Below, piece by piece: positions 7,777-20,540 of a stretch of 64,000 nt of DNA. Location of the stretch: assembly GCA_947493325.1 (NCBI GenBank), contig CANLQI010000001.1:1255375-1319374 (forward strand), read 5' to 3'. This DNA comes from an uncultured Sphingomonadaceae bacterium. GTDB lineage: Bacteria > Pseudomonadota > Alphaproteobacteria > Sphingomonadales > Sphingomonadaceae. A program made the position numbers and the translations under genes. Within the stretch, counting starts at the first letter, position 1. Every line of letters starts with the position of its first letter. The notes below the pieces were generated by a model that saw nothing but the letters and a program-made list of their open reading frames with translations, had not been told where the DNA came from and ran no database searches.

Positions 7777-9942
7777 ATGAATCGCGTCCGCCTGCTCCTT
7801 CTGAATGCCGCACTGGGTCCATTGGACTATAAAGTGCCAGGTGGCATGAAGGTTCAACACGGCTCGATCGTAACCGCGCCGCTCGGCCCGCGGGAGATAA
7901 CCGGCATCGTTTGGGAAGCGGATTTTTTTGACGTAGAGGACGCGCCTGCCGAAAAACTGCGGCCTATACGTGAAGTCCTGGACGTCCCACCGCTTCGGCC
8001 AGAGCTGCGCCGTTTGATCGAATGGACAGCGGATTACTATCTCGCCAGCATGGCCTCCGTCGCCCGCATGGCCCTGTCATCCAGCGCAGCGTTAAAAGGC
8101 AGCCTGACAATTACCGAATATCGTCTAAGCGGTGAAGAACCAAAGCGTATGACGCCGCAAAGGAAAAAGGTTTTTGATACCCTGCAAGGTGAGCAGGCAA
8201 CGGTACGCGAACTTGCGGAAATGGCGGATGTATCAGATGGCGTAATTCGCGGATTGGTAAATGCGGGATTGATGGAAGCCATCAGTGTAAGTGTAGACAG
8301 ACCCTATCCGCTACCATTGCCTGACTTTGCGCCGCCTGACCTGTCAGAGACACAGGAAAAAGTCGCAAGCGTCATGCGAAAGGCAGTCAAATCGAACGAG
8401 TTTCAACCCTTTCTGCTCGACGGTGTGACGGGTAGCGGCAAAACGGAAGTCTATTTCGAAGCTGTCGCAGAAGCATTGCGGCAGAATAAACAGGTGCTTG
8501 TCCTACTTCCGGAAATTGCACTCACACAGCCTTTTTTGAAACGATTTGAGGCACGGTTTGGCGTGCCGCCGGTGTGTTGGCATTCGGGCCTCAAACAGGC
8601 CGAGCGCCGCCGCGCATGGCGCGCCGCCGCCAAAGGCCGCGCCTGTGTGGTAATTGGTGCGCGCTCTTCATTGTTCCTGCCCTATGAAAATCTGGGCCTG
8701 ATTATAGTCGATGAAGCGCATGAAACCAGTTTCAAACAGGAAGATGGCGTACGGTACAATGCGCGCGATGTTGCGGTGATGCGAGCACAGTTTGAAAGCT
8801 TTCCGGTTGTTCTCGCCAGCGCCACGCCGGCGATAGAAAGCCGGCATATGGCACAGCTTGGGCGTTACGAGCTACTTGAACTCCCATCGCGTTTCGGCGG
8901 AGCAACGATGCCGGATCTGGAAGCCATCGACCTTACGCAGGATCCACCCGAACGCGGCAAATGGATCGCACCGCCGCTGGTCGAGGCATTGCAGGAAACA
9001 CTGGATAAAGGCGAGCAATCGCTCCTTTTTCTTAACCGCCGCGGTTTTGCACCGCTCACGCTGTGCCGCACCTGCGGGCACCGGTTCCAATGCCCGAATT
9101 GTACCGCATGGATGGTGGAGCACCGTCTTGTTGCACGGCTCGCCTGCCATCATTGCGGGCATGTCATGCCCCCGCCCGAAGCCTGTCCCGAATGCGGAGA
9201 GAAAGATTGCCTGGTTGCCTGCGGTCCCGGTGTCGAACGTATTGGCGATGAGGTGGCAACGCTTTTTCCCGATGCCCGCGCGGCCATTATTACCTCGGAC
9301 ACAATCTGGTCGCCCGAAAAAGCCGCGCAGTTTGTGGCCAATGTCGAAAATGGCGTGATTGATATCATTATCGGCACACAGCTTGTCACCAAAGGCTATC
9401 ACTTTCCGAATCTGACACTGGTGGGCGTGATTGACGCCGATATTGGCCTGGAGGGCGGCGATCTGCGTGCGGCCGAACGTTCATTCCAGCAAATCGCGCA
9501 GGTAGCCGGACGTGCCGGGCGCGCCAAAAAGCCGGGCCGGGTGTTTATCCAGACGCGCAGTCCGGGCGCACCTGTGATTGATGCGCTTGTGCGCGGTGAC
9601 CGCGAAGCATTTTATGCCGCCGAAACGGAAAGCCGCCGCACCGCCGGTGTGCCTCCATTTGGAAGACTCGCCGCGATCATCATATCGTCAGAGGACAATC
9701 AGGAAGCATTGGAGACAGCGCGTGCCATCGGCGGATGCGCGCCTGCTGCCGATGGACTTTATGTGTACGGCCCGGCCCCCGCACCGCTCGCCATGCTGCG
9801 CGGCCGGCATCGTCACCGCCTGCTCGTCCATGCAGGACGCACCGTTGAAATGCAGAAGATCATTCGCGACTGGCTATCGCAAATCGAATGGCCCCGCGGC
9901 GTGCGCGTCGCTGTCGATGTCGATCCCTACAGCTTTGTGTAA
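7777..9942 (+). CDS. priA: Primosomal protein N' (replication restart helicase PriA)
   Basis: 721 residues from ATG at 7777; an in-frame TTG at 7756 has AGGA too close to it to act as a ribosome site. An N-terminal 3'-DNA-binding domain (RVRLLLLNAALGPLDYKVP) is followed by a winged helix, then the helicase with Walker A GVTGSGKTE near residue 222 and DEAH near 312. Eight cysteines in CRTCGHRFQCPNC and CHHCGHVMPPPEACPECG form the two zinc sites inserted in the helicase core. PriA recognises stalled forks and loads the replicative helicase. It is transcribed alone, ending 61 bases before the membrane protease gene. Confidence 0.97.
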   Translation: MNRVRLLLLNAALGPLDYKVPGGMKVQHGSIVTAPLGPREITGIVWEADFFDVEDAPAEKLRPIREVLDVPPLRPELRRLIEWTADYYLASMASVARMALSSSAALKGSLTITEYRLSGEEPKRMTPQRKKVFDTLQGEQATVRELAEMADVSDGVIRGLVNAGLMEAISVSVDRPYPLPLPDFAPPDLSETQEKVASVMRKAVKSNEFQPFLLDGVTGSGKTEVYFEAVAEALRQNKQVLVLLPEIALTQPFLKRFEARFGVPPVCWHSGLKQAERRRAWRAAAKGRACVVIGARSSLFLPYENLGLIIVDEAHETSFKQEDGVRYNARDVAVMRAQFESFPVVLASATPAIESRHMAQLGRYELLELPSRFGGATMPDLEAIDLTQDPPERGKWIAPPLVEALQETLDKGEQSLLFLNRRGFAPLTLCRTCGHRFQCPNCTAWMVEHRLVARLACHHCGHVMPPPEACPECGEKDCLVACGPGVERIGDEVATLFPDARAAIITSDTIWSPEKAAQFVANVENGVIDIIIGTQLVTKGYHFPNLTLVGVIDADIGLEGGDLRAAERSFQQIAQVAGRAGRAKKPGRVFIQTRSPGAPVIDALVRGDREAFYAAETESRRTAGVPPFGRLAAIIISSEDNQEALETARAIGGCAPAADGLYVYGPAPAPLAMLRGRHRHRLLVHAGRTVEMQKIIRDWLSQIEWPRGVRVAVDVDPYSFV

Positions 9943-10003
9943 TGACGATGAAAAGCCACATTAATTCTTGTACTGGCACGGACTGCCTGTCAGATACAGC
10001 CGC

Positions 10004-11551
10004 ATGAAATGGTTACTTGCTTTGTGCGCTCTGGTAATGAGCACATTTTTATTGTCGCCCAGCCCCGCCTTGGCAGACCCCGAAGATATTTCGGCAGCAA
10101 GCCGTTCGGTGGTACGTGTTGTGCTGGTCGCGCGTGATGGCGAGCGGGTATTTTTTGTGGGGCACGGCAGCGGAGTGATGGTCGCGCCCAATAAAGTGCT
10201 CACCAATGCGCATGTGGTGGAACCGGTGCGTGAAGACCAGAGCATTTTGATCGGCATCATCCCTTCACAGGGCCGCAAAAGCTATGGCGGCAAGCTTATA
10301 TCCTATTCGCCCGCCAATGATCTTGCCCTCATCGAAGTGCAGAACGGCCGCCTTCCGCCCGCAACCATTTACAGCGCACAGCCGCGTGATGGCGCGAATG
10401 TGGTCGCAATCGGCTATCCTGCGTCGGTCGACCGGGCGCAGGGGTTGCAGATTAATGACCTCATCACACCCATGGCGCCCGTCAAAACGCCAGGCGTGAT
10501 ATCCGGCGGGCGCACATCGCGGGAAATGGATACATTGCTGCACACGGCGCCAATCGCCAGCGGCAATAGCGGTGGGCCTTTGGTGGACCCGTGCGGACGC
10601 GTGGTCGGGGTTAACAGCTTCGGCTCGCTGTCAGACGGCAATGACGCCGAATTCGGGTTTGCCGTTTCCGCACGCGAGATCACTGAATTCCTGCGCAATG
10701 CAAAAGTGCCGCTGCGCTTGTCCGGTTCCCCCTGCCGTTCTGCTGCCGAGCTCAGCCGCGAAGAAGAAAAACGGCAACAGGCCGAACTGCAGCGGCAGGC
10801 CGAAATCGACCGTATTGCCAATGCGGAGCAGCAACTGGCCCGCGAAAACGCAGAACGCACGGCAGACATGGAAATCATGACATCGCGCGAAAACCATATG
10901 GCGCTGGCGGCTTTATTGCTGGCACTGGCAACTTTGTCCGCAAGTGCAGGCGGCCTTCTGTTTGAGCGCGCGCAGCGCAACCTCTCCATTGGCGCCGCAG
11001 CTGGTGCGCTATTCCTGCTGACCGGTGCGGTTATTGCTTTTGTAACGCGGCCCGGTTTCGCCGAGCGCGAAGATCGCATTGCCGAAATCATGGCGGAAAC
11101 AACACCTGCCCAAAACAATCTGGCGCAAAGTTTCAGCGGTGATAACCTGTGCAAACTCAATGTGGAGCGCAGCCGTGTGACTGTCAGTAAACTGACGGAA
11201 ATCGAGCTCAACTGGAATGATAGCGGCTGCATTAATGAGCGCACACAATATGGCCGCGAGGGCGCAAGCTGGGCACGTATATTTGTCCCCAATTCAGAGC
11301 AGACGGTATCCATAAACAGCTTTAACCCACAAAAAGGCGAATATCGCACCGAGCGTTATCTGCTCGGCATGGATGCGATGGAAAAGGCACGCGGTATTCG
11401 GAAACGTTATGCCAACAAGGCGTGTACTGCAGATACCGCCAAGCTCACAGAGCTGGAAGACATGCAAAAAGCACTGCGCCAGGTACTGCCTGCGCACCCG
11501 AACGAAGTGCTGGTTTATGAGTGCGCGGCAAATAAAGCGGCAAATGAGTAA
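10004..11551 (+). CDS. Trypsin-like serine protease with coiled coil and two membrane helices
   Basis: 515 residues from ATG at 10004, which starts a clear signal peptide (MKWLLALCALVMSTFLLS...PALA). A chymotrypsin/HtrA-like domain follows with His70 (TNAHVV), Asp106 (NDLALI) and Ser189 (GNSGGPL), so the triad is intact. No PDZ domain is seen. Residues about 250-300 are rich in E, Q, R and A and look like a coiled coil; two hydrophobic helices lie at about 299-320 and 328-348. The last 150 or so residues form a region I do not recognise, with several cysteines. The protease and the unknown domain should both face the periplasm. It converges on ada with only two bases between stop codons. Confidence 0.8.
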   Translation: MKWLLALCALVMSTFLLSPSPALADPEDISAASRSVVRVVLVARDGERVFFVGHGSGVMVAPNKVLTNAHVVEPVREDQSILIGIIPSQGRKSYGGKLISYSPANDLALIEVQNGRLPPATIYSAQPRDGANVVAIGYPASVDRAQGLQINDLITPMAPVKTPGVISGGRTSREMDTLLHTAPIASGNSGGPLVDPCGRVVGVNSFGSLSDGNDAEFGFAVSAREITEFLRNAKVPLRLSGSPCRSAAELSREEEKRQQAELQRQAEIDRIANAEQQLARENAERTADMEIMTSRENHMALAALLLALATLSASAGGLLFERAQRNLSIGAAAGALFLLTGAVIAFVTRPGFAEREDRIAEIMAETTPAQNNLAQSFSGDNLCKLNVERSRVTVSKLTEIELNWNDSGCINERTQYGREGASWARIFVPNSEQTVSINSFNPQKGEYRTERYLLGMDAMEKARGIRKRYANKACTADTAKLTELEDMQKALRQVLPAHPNEVLVYECAANKAANE

Positions 11552-11553
11552 GC

Positions 11554-12576
11554 CTACCCGGTCTTTTCCGCTTCAAGCAGCTTCTCTTTGATCTCCAGCC
11601 CATAAGCATAACCGCCCATGCTGCCGTCGCTGGCAATCACGCGGTGGCACGGGATCAGCACGGCGATATTATTCGCGCCATTGGCAGAACCTGCGGCGCG
11701 ATAGGCTTTGGGCTTGCCAACTGCTGCTGCAAGCTCGGCATAGCTGCGCGTTTCGCCGGGCGGGATTTTCTGCAACTCAGCCCACACGGCTTCCTGAAAT
11801 GCGGTCCCCTGCACATCCAGTGGGATATGGCTTGCATCGCTAGGGCGCTCGACCGCAGCCACAACATCGGCCACGAGCGCCGCAAATTCAGCGCCGCCTT
11901 CATCAAGCGTGGCAGCCGGAAAACGCGCGCGCAGCTCCGCCTCGCCCTCATTAAACGAAAGACGGCACACGCCTTTATCCGTTGCGGCGACAAGCATCCT
12001 GCCAAGATATGTATCGACCACGCTCCAGTGTATTACCGCGCCCTGTCCGCCGTTTTTCCATGCACTTGGTGACATACCCAACCTCTTTTCATTATCCCTG
12101 TAAAATGCCGATGGCCCGGAATATCCGGCGTCATATATGGCATCGGTTACTCGGGTTTCACCCGATAATTCCTGCCTGGCCTTGTCTGCCCTTAAACCGC
12201 GGGCATAGGCAGCCGGAGACACGCCCAGCTTACGCTTGAACACCCGCTGAAAATGCGTTTCGGAATATCCGACAGCTACAGCCAGTGTTTTAAGTGCAAT
12301 GCGCTCATGCGCGCTCTCAATCATCGTCACAGCCTTGGCAACTGCTGCCTCGTCACGCGAAACATGGCCGGGTGCGCATCGCTTGCATGCACGCAGCCCA
12401 GCGGCTTCTGCCTGTTCGGGTCCGGCAAAAAACCGCACATTCTTCCGCAATGGATGCCGCGCGGCACAGGACGGACGGCAATAAATTCCGGTGCTGAGCA
12501 CGCCCGTCACGAATTGCCCATCATAATTTTTGTCGCGGCGCTGCACCGCAGCCCATGCTGTATCTGGATCAATCAT
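11554..12576 (-). CDS. ada: Ada: methylphosphotriester/O6-methylguanine-DNA methyltransferase and regulator
   Basis: 340 residues from ATG at 12576; the longer frame to 12657 adds unrelated residues. The N-terminal zinc domain has GIYCRPSCAARHP and ACKRCAPG, whose four cysteines bind zinc and accept methyl groups from phosphotriesters. An AraC-type helix-turn-helix follows (LAVAVGYSETHFQRVFKRKLG). The C-terminal methyltransferase domain carries the acceptor cysteine in IPCHRVI. In E. coli the methylated protein switches on the adaptive response to alkylation. Here no alkA or alkB gene is adjacent, so its targets, apart from possibly itself, are unknown. Confidence 0.95.
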   Translation of the reverse strand: MIDPDTAWAAVQRRDKNYDGQFVTGVLSTGIYCRPSCAARHPLRKNVRFFAGPEQAEAAGLRACKRCAPGHVSRDEAAVAKAVTMIESAHERIALKTLAVAVGYSETHFQRVFKRKLGVSPAAYARGLRADKARQELSGETRVTDAIYDAGYSGPSAFYRDNEKRLGMSPSAWKNGGQGAVIHWSVVDTYLGRMLVAATDKGVCRLSFNEGEAELRARFPAATLDEGGAEFAALVADVVAAVERPSDASHIPLDVQGTAFQEAVWAELQKIPPGETRSYAELAAAVGKPKAYRAAGSANGANNIAVLIPCHRVIASDGSMGGYAYGLEIKEKLLEAEKTG

Positions 12577-12868
12577 TTCGCACCTGTTCAAGAGTATCTT
12601 CATAGAAGCATAACTATATAATCGAAAGGCCCAGCGCTTCCCGTTTCTTGCGTTCAAACATTTTATTTCAGAAGTGCTTGCGCATGCGTACCATTATGTC
12701 CCGAATGTTTGTAAATAGACCATCTCGCACGGATGCTTTCAAATCTTTCTGTTCACCGTCTTGCAATGCAGCATAAGGGGTGCTAGCAGCCGCGCGAGAC
12801 AAGGCGCTTTTGACGAGGCGCTGCTTGATAAGTCTTGTCTGAAATCTTGTGATAAAGGGATTAAACGC
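12577..12868. promoter_or_regulatory. Divergent ada / atp operon spacer
   Basis: This 292-base spacer must hold the promoters for ada (leftward) and the atpHAGDC operon (rightward). I can see a possible leader stem, AGACAAG (12797-12803) with CTTGTCT (12834-12840), and an AAAGGGA ribosome site at about 12854-12860 before the atpH GTG. I cannot assign -35/-10 boxes with confidence, and no separate gene is evident. Confidence 0.5.
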
Positions 12869-14961
<2,093 letters not shown>

Positions 14962-14984
14962 GGCCAGTTTGAACAGGAGCCATC

Positions 14985-15860
14985 ATGGCATCTCTTAAAG
15001 AACTAAAAGGTCGGATCGCCTCGGTTAAGTCAACCCAGAAGATCACCAAGGCCAAGCAGATGGTTGCCGCCGCCAAGCTCCGCAAGGCGCAGGCAGCGGC
15101 AGAAGCAGCGCGCCCCTATGCCGAACGGCTGGAAGGCGTCATGGCTTCGCTCGCATCCAAAGTGACCATCAGCGAATCTTCGCCAAAACTTCTCGCTGGC
15201 ACAGGCACGGACGAAACACACCTGCTGATCGTCTGCAATTCGGACCGCGGCCTTGCGGGCGCATTTAACGCAAATATTGTTAAAGCCGCACGGGCAAAAG
15301 CTGTGGAGCTTGAAGCGCAGGGCAAGAAAGTCCTGTTCTATCTGGTGGGCCGCAAGGGTCGTCCGGTTATCAAACGCGCTTACCCGAACCAGATTGTAAA
15401 ACATTTCGATACAAGCGGGCCTGGTTCACCGGGTTTTGAAGAAGCACAGGCGATTTCCAAGGAAGTCCGGACAATGTTCGAGGACGGCCAGTTCGATGTG
15501 GCCCATCTCTTCTACTCAGAATTCAAATCCGCATTGGTGCAGGATCCTGTCGGCCGTCAGATTATTCCGGTGGCACTTGAAACAAGCAACGCCGAAGATA
15601 GCGGCGCGGCTGTGGAATATGAGCCCGATGAGGAAGAAATCCTCGCCGAATTGCTCCCCCGCAACGTGACCACGCAGGTTTTCGGTGCATTGCTGGAAAA
15701 CAACGCCTCCGAACAGGGCGCGTCGATGACGGCAATGGACAATGCGACCCGTAATGCCGGCGATCTGATCGACGGTCTCACCATCGAATATAACCGCAGC
15801 CGTCAGGCCGCGATCACCACCGAACTCGTTGAAATCATCTCCGGCGCAGAAGCGCTGTAA
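14985..15860 (+). CDS. atpG: ATP synthase F1 gamma subunit
   Basis: 291 residues. The N-terminal helix [20 protein letters not shown] and the C-terminal helix [21 protein letters not shown] form the rotating coiled-coil shaft, and [16 protein letters not shown] is a family signature. It lies between atpA and atpD, preceded by an AACAGGAG ribosome site. Confidence 0.98.
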   Translation: MASLKELKGRIASVKSTQKITKAKQMVAAAKLRKAQAAAEAARPYAERLEGVMASLASKVTISESSPKLLAGTGTDETHLLIVCNSDRGLAGAFNANIVKAARAKAVELEAQGKKVLFYLVGRKGRPVIKRAYPNQIVKHFDTSGPGSPGFEEAQAISKEVRTMFEDGQFDVAHLFYSEFKSALVQDPVGRQIIPVALETSNAEDSGAAVEYEPDEEEILAELLPRNVTTQVFGALLENNASEQGASMTAMDNATRNAGDLIDGLTIEYNRSRQAAITTELVEIISGAEAL

Positions 15861-17327
<1,467 letters not shown>

Positions 17328-17333
17328 ATATCT

Positions 17334-17462
17334 TAGCCCCTCTCCTTTGGGGGAGGGGTTGGGGCGGGGAATTATAGACCCGTCCCTAAATTCGCTACGC
17401 GAGCGATATTTTAATAAATATCGCCACCACCCCTTCCCCCTCCTCTAAAGAAGAGGGGCTTA
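17334..17462. repeat. Imperfect long inverted repeat in the atpD-atpC spacer
   Basis: The left arm 17334-17364 (TTAGCCCCTCTCC...) and the right arm 17430-17462 (ending AGAAGAGGGGCTTAA) are imperfect reverse complements. Inside lies a perfect 9-bp hairpin (17403-17411 with 17416-17424, loop TAAT). It fills most of the spacer, leaving 13 bases before the atpC start. Confidence 0.85.
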
Positions 17463-17475
17463 ATGGCAGAAGAAC

Positions 17476-17733
17476 ATGGCACTACATTTCGAACTCGTAA
17501 CACCTGAAAAGCTCATCCGCAGTGAGGATGTCTATATGGTACAGGTTCCCGGCAGCGAAGGTGAATTCGGTGTTCTCGAAGGCCATGCGCCGATGATGTC
17601 GACCATCCGTAATGGCGCGGTCAGCATCTTTGCGAGCGAAGGCGCAGAAGCCGAGATCATTGAAATTGAAGGCGGTTTTGCCGAAGTCAATGAAAAAGGT
17701 CTCACTATCCTGGCCGAGCGTATCGCGGCTTAA
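17476..17733 (+). CDS. atpC: ATP synthase F1 epsilon subunit
   Basis: 85 residues: the N-terminal beta-sandwich only ([23 protein letters not shown] ... [19 protein letters not shown], split here by omission). Many bacterial epsilon subunits are about 130-140 residues and carry a C-terminal helical pair that can inhibit ATP hydrolysis. That pair is missing here, as in several alphaproteobacteria. A strong terminator follows. Confidence 0.96.
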   Translation: MALHFELVTPEKLIRSEDVYMVQVPGSEGEFGVLEGHAPMMSTIRNGAVSIFASEGAEAEIIEIEGGFAEVNEKGLTILAERIAA

Positions 17734-17762
17734 CAGCGATAGCATTTGATATTTTATACAGG

Positions 17763-17789
17763 CGGCGCGATATCTATCGCGCCGTTTTT
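17763..17789 (+). terminator. Intrinsic terminator of the atp operon
   Basis: A perfect 10-bp stem (17763-17772 with 17775-17784, CGGCGCGATA/TATCGCGCCG) is followed by TTTTT, 29 bases after the atpC stop. Confidence 0.93.
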
Positions 17790-17908
17790 ATATGAAGCAG
17801 GCAGCAAATGCTGTTTGCCTGATTAGTAAATTATAAAAGTTTCTGCGCTATTCACCGTTTCACATGGCTGGGTCCCTCCCAAAGCTATTAAGCAAATGGT
17901 GAAATTAT

Positions 17909-19420
17909 ATGAGTGCATTTGGCAGGAAAAACGGATTTTCCGAACATAAGAACGAAACTTCCTTTGGTGTCGCAAAACCAATGCATAATGACGGGAAAAA
18001 TAAAGCCCCCCGGAAATCAGATGGCTTGCCCGGCGGCGCACAATTCCCGGATATCGGCGAAGTAGCCATTACGGATGAGGCAGGAATCGGTGATGCCATG
18101 TCCCGCCTCACCGACCGCGCAAATGCTGTAAACACGCCCGATGCAGAGCTTGAGGGATTTGATGCATCTGTACATAAAATCAAGGAACAGGTGCTTCCTC
18201 GGCTGCTGGAGCGTGTTGATCCAGAAGCGGCGGCTACGCTCACCAAAGACGAGCTTTCCGAGGAATTCCGCCCCATTATCATGGAAGTGCTTGCCGAACT
18301 GAAGCTCACGCTCAATCGGCGTGAACAATTTGCACTCGAAAAAGTATTGATTGATGAACTGCTCGGTTTCGGCCCGCTCGAAGAATTGCTGTCCGACCCA
18401 GACATCAGCGACATCATGGTGAATGGTCCGCAGCAAACCTATATCGAAAAAGGTGGCAAGCTGCAGGTTGCACCTATCCAGTTCCGTGATGAAGAGCATC
18501 TTTTCCAGATTGCCCAGCGCATTGTGAGCCAGGTCGGCCGCCGCGTGGACCAGACCACACCGCTTGCCGACGCGCGGCTTAAAGATGGCAGCCGCGTCAA
18601 CGTGATTGTCCCGCCACTATCGCTTAAAGGTACGGCGATTTCCATTCGCAAGTTTTCCGAGAAGCCGATCACGCTCGATATGCTCAAAAACTGGGATTCG
18701 ATGAGCGATAAAATGTGCACTGCCCTCAAAATCGCGGGCGCGTGCCGGATGAATATTGTTATTTCGGGCGGTACCGGATCGGGTAAGACTACCATGCTCA
18801 ACTCGTTGTCAAAAATGATTGATCCGGGCGAGCGCGTGCTGACCATTGAGGATGCTGCCGAGCTTCGTCTGCAACAACCACACTGGCTGCCGCTCGAAAC
18901 GCGCCCACCCAATCTGGAAGGCAAAGGCGCTATCACTATAGGCGACCTTGTCAAAAACGCCCTGCGTATGCGCCCCGATCGTATCATCCTGGGTGAGATA
19001 CGCGGCGCGGAATGTTTCGACCTGCTGGCTGCCATGAACACCGGCCACGATGGCTCTATGTGTACGCTCCACGCCAACAGTCCGCGCGAATGCCTGGGCC
19101 GTATGGAAAACATGATCATGATGGGTGACATCAAGATCCCGAAAGAGGCTATTTCACGCCAGATTGCCGAATCTGTCGACCTGATCGTTCAGGTAAAACG
19201 CCTGCGCGACGGTTCACGCCGCACCACCAATATTACCGAGGTTATCGGGATGGAAGGCGATGTAATCGTGACGCAGGAACTGTTCAAATTCGAATATCTG
19301 GACGAAGACGCAGACGGTAAAATTACAGGCGAATATCGTCCATCAGGCCTGCGGCCCTATACACTGGAAAAAGCGCGGCAATACGGATTTGAACAGCCAT
19401 ATCTGGAGGCATGTCTGTAA
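17909..19420 (+). CDS. CpaF/TadA-type secretion ATPase, solitary
   Basis: 503 residues. Roughly the first 60 are polar and probably disordered. The CpaF N-terminal helical domain (LLGFGPLEELLSDPDISDIM) and the ATPase core follow, with Walker A GGTGSGKTT at 287-295, a Walker B region GEIRGAECFDLLAAMNTGHDG and Asp/His boxes. CpaF ATPases power Flp/Tad pilus assembly at the inner membrane. None of cpaB, cpaC, cpaE, tadB, tadC or a pilin gene is within reach in this window, so the partner genes must be elsewhere, or this copy does another job. It is preceded by the atp terminator and has its own roughly 120-base upstream region. Confidence 0.9.
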   Translation: MSAFGRKNGFSEHKNETSFGVAKPMHNDGKNKAPRKSDGLPGGAQFPDIGEVAITDEAGIGDAMSRLTDRANAVNTPDAELEGFDASVHKIKEQVLPRLLERVDPEAAATLTKDELSEEFRPIIMEVLAELKLTLNRREQFALEKVLIDELLGFGPLEELLSDPDISDIMVNGPQQTYIEKGGKLQVAPIQFRDEEHLFQIAQRIVSQVGRRVDQTTPLADARLKDGSRVNVIVPPLSLKGTAISIRKFSEKPITLDMLKNWDSMSDKMCTALKIAGACRMNIVISGGTGSGKTTMLNSLSKMIDPGERVLTIEDAAELRLQQPHWLPLETRPPNLEGKGAITIGDLVKNALRMRPDRIILGEIRGAECFDLLAAMNTGHDGSMCTLHANSPRECLGRMENMIMMGDIKIPKEAISRQIAESVDLIVQVKRLRDGSRRTTNITEVIGMEGDVIVTQELFKFEYLDEDADGKITGEYRPSGLRPYTLEKARQYGFEQPYLEACL

Positions 19421-19627
19421 TTAAGCGCCTTTCAGCGCAAGACTGGCGGCGAAAACGGCTGCAAGTACGGATAGCACCAATATGAGCGTCCATGGCATAA
19501 AGCCGACTTGGTCGACATCCATGCGGTTGTTTCGGCGGCGTTCGGCAAACGATGCGATAATCGCAACCACAATAGCACCAACCGCAATACCGCCCCAAAA
19601 ACCGAGGCTGTCCAGAAAATCCAGCAT
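19421..19627 (-). CDS. 68-residue membrane protein, unknown
   Basis: The protein has two hydrophobic segments (FWGGIAVGAIVVAIIASFA and WTLILVLSVLAAVFAASLAL), joined by a basic, polar loop ERRRNNRMDVDQ. I do not recognise a family. Its stop codon abuts the cpaF stop with no spacer, and it lies 9 bases after the end of the region upstream of mmsB's stop, so it faces cpaF and lies just ahead of mmsB on the same strand. Codon use looks like its neighbours', and the regular two-helix pattern argues for a real gene. Confidence 0.65.
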   Translation of the reverse strand: MLDFLDSLGFWGGIAVGAIVVAIIASFAERRRNNRMDVDQVGFMPWTLILVLSVLAAVFAASLALKGA

Positions 19628-19636
19628 GGCCGTATT

Positions 19637-20518
19637 TTAACTGTCTTCCAGCGCCTTGATAATCGCCGAAAAATCGAGTCCCTGACTATCGGCCTCTACA
19701 AAAGCTTCGTAAATTGCCGTGGCGCGCTCGCCCATTGGCACTTCTGCACCTGATGCCTGTGCCGCTTCCATCGCAAGCCGCATGTCTTTCAGCATCAGCG
19801 CCGCTGCAAACCCGCCTTCATAGCCATTATCTGCCGGGCTTTGCGGGCCGACACCGGGAACCGGGCAATAGCTTGTCATCGACCAGCTCTGGCCCGATGC
19901 CTTGGAGCTGATGTCGTAGAAATTTTGCAGATCAAGGCCGAGTTTCTTGGCCAGAACAAATGTCTCACATGTCGCGGCCATGGTCGAACCGAGCAGCATA
20001 TTGTTGCAGATTTTCGCGGCCTGCCCTGCCCCGTTGCTACCTGCATGAATCACCGCCTTGCCCATGTCAGACAGGATCGGTTCTGCGCACGCAAAGCCCT
20101 GCTTGCTGCCGCCCACCATGAACGTCAGCGTGCCGCCATTGGCTGCGGCTATACCGCCAGACACCGGCGCATCAACCGGAATGAGCCCCTTGGCATCAGA
20201 CATGGTCGCCACATCTTCTGCACTGCCCACGTCGATCGTAGAACAGTCAATGACCAGCGTGCCGGGCGAGCCTGTCATGACGATATCATATTCATAGACC
20301 TTGCGGACATGTTCACCCGCAGGCAGCATGGTTATGACCACTTCCATACCGCGAATGGCTTCGGCGGCATCGCTCACAGGATGGCAGCCCGCTTCACCGG
20401 CCCGTGCCAATGCTTCGCCTGACAGGTCGAAGGCATACACCTCATGTCCCACTTTTGCGAGATTGGCAGCCATCCCGCCGCCCATATTGCCAAGGCCGAT
20501 AAATCCGATTTTTGCCAT
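19637..20518 (-). CDS. mmsB: 3-hydroxyisobutyrate dehydrogenase
   Basis: 293 residues. The NAD-binding start IGFIGLGNMGGGMAANLAK, the DAPVSGGIAAANGGTLTFM substrate loop, and the catalytic lysine in GQAAKICNNMLL define the beta-hydroxyacid dehydrogenase family. It oxidises 3-hydroxyisobutyrate to methylmalonate semialdehyde in valine breakdown. As the last gene of the mmsA...mmsB unit, its role is strongly supported by context; the other family members (tartronate semialdehyde reductase and similar) are less likely here. Confidence 0.93.
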   Translation of the reverse strand: MAKIGFIGLGNMGGGMAANLAKVGHEVYAFDLSGEALARAGEAGCHPVSDAAEAIRGMEVVITMLPAGEHVRKVYEYDIVMTGSPGTLVIDCSTIDVGSAEDVATMSDAKGLIPVDAPVSGGIAAANGGTLTFMVGGSKQGFACAEPILSDMGKAVIHAGSNGAGQAAKICNNMLLGSTMAATCETFVLAKKLGLDLQNFYDISSKASGQSWSMTSYCPVPGVGPQSPADNGYEGGFAAALMLKDMRLAMEAAQASGAEVPMGERATAIYEAFVEADSQGLDFSAIIKALEDS

Positions 20519-20540
20519 GTCGCTCTCCGTTTTCTTTCCA

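Noticed and set aside
12761-12868. Upstream extension of atpH to ATG 12761
   Set aside because: The added 36 residues are not family-like, and a good ribosome site lies before GTG 12869.
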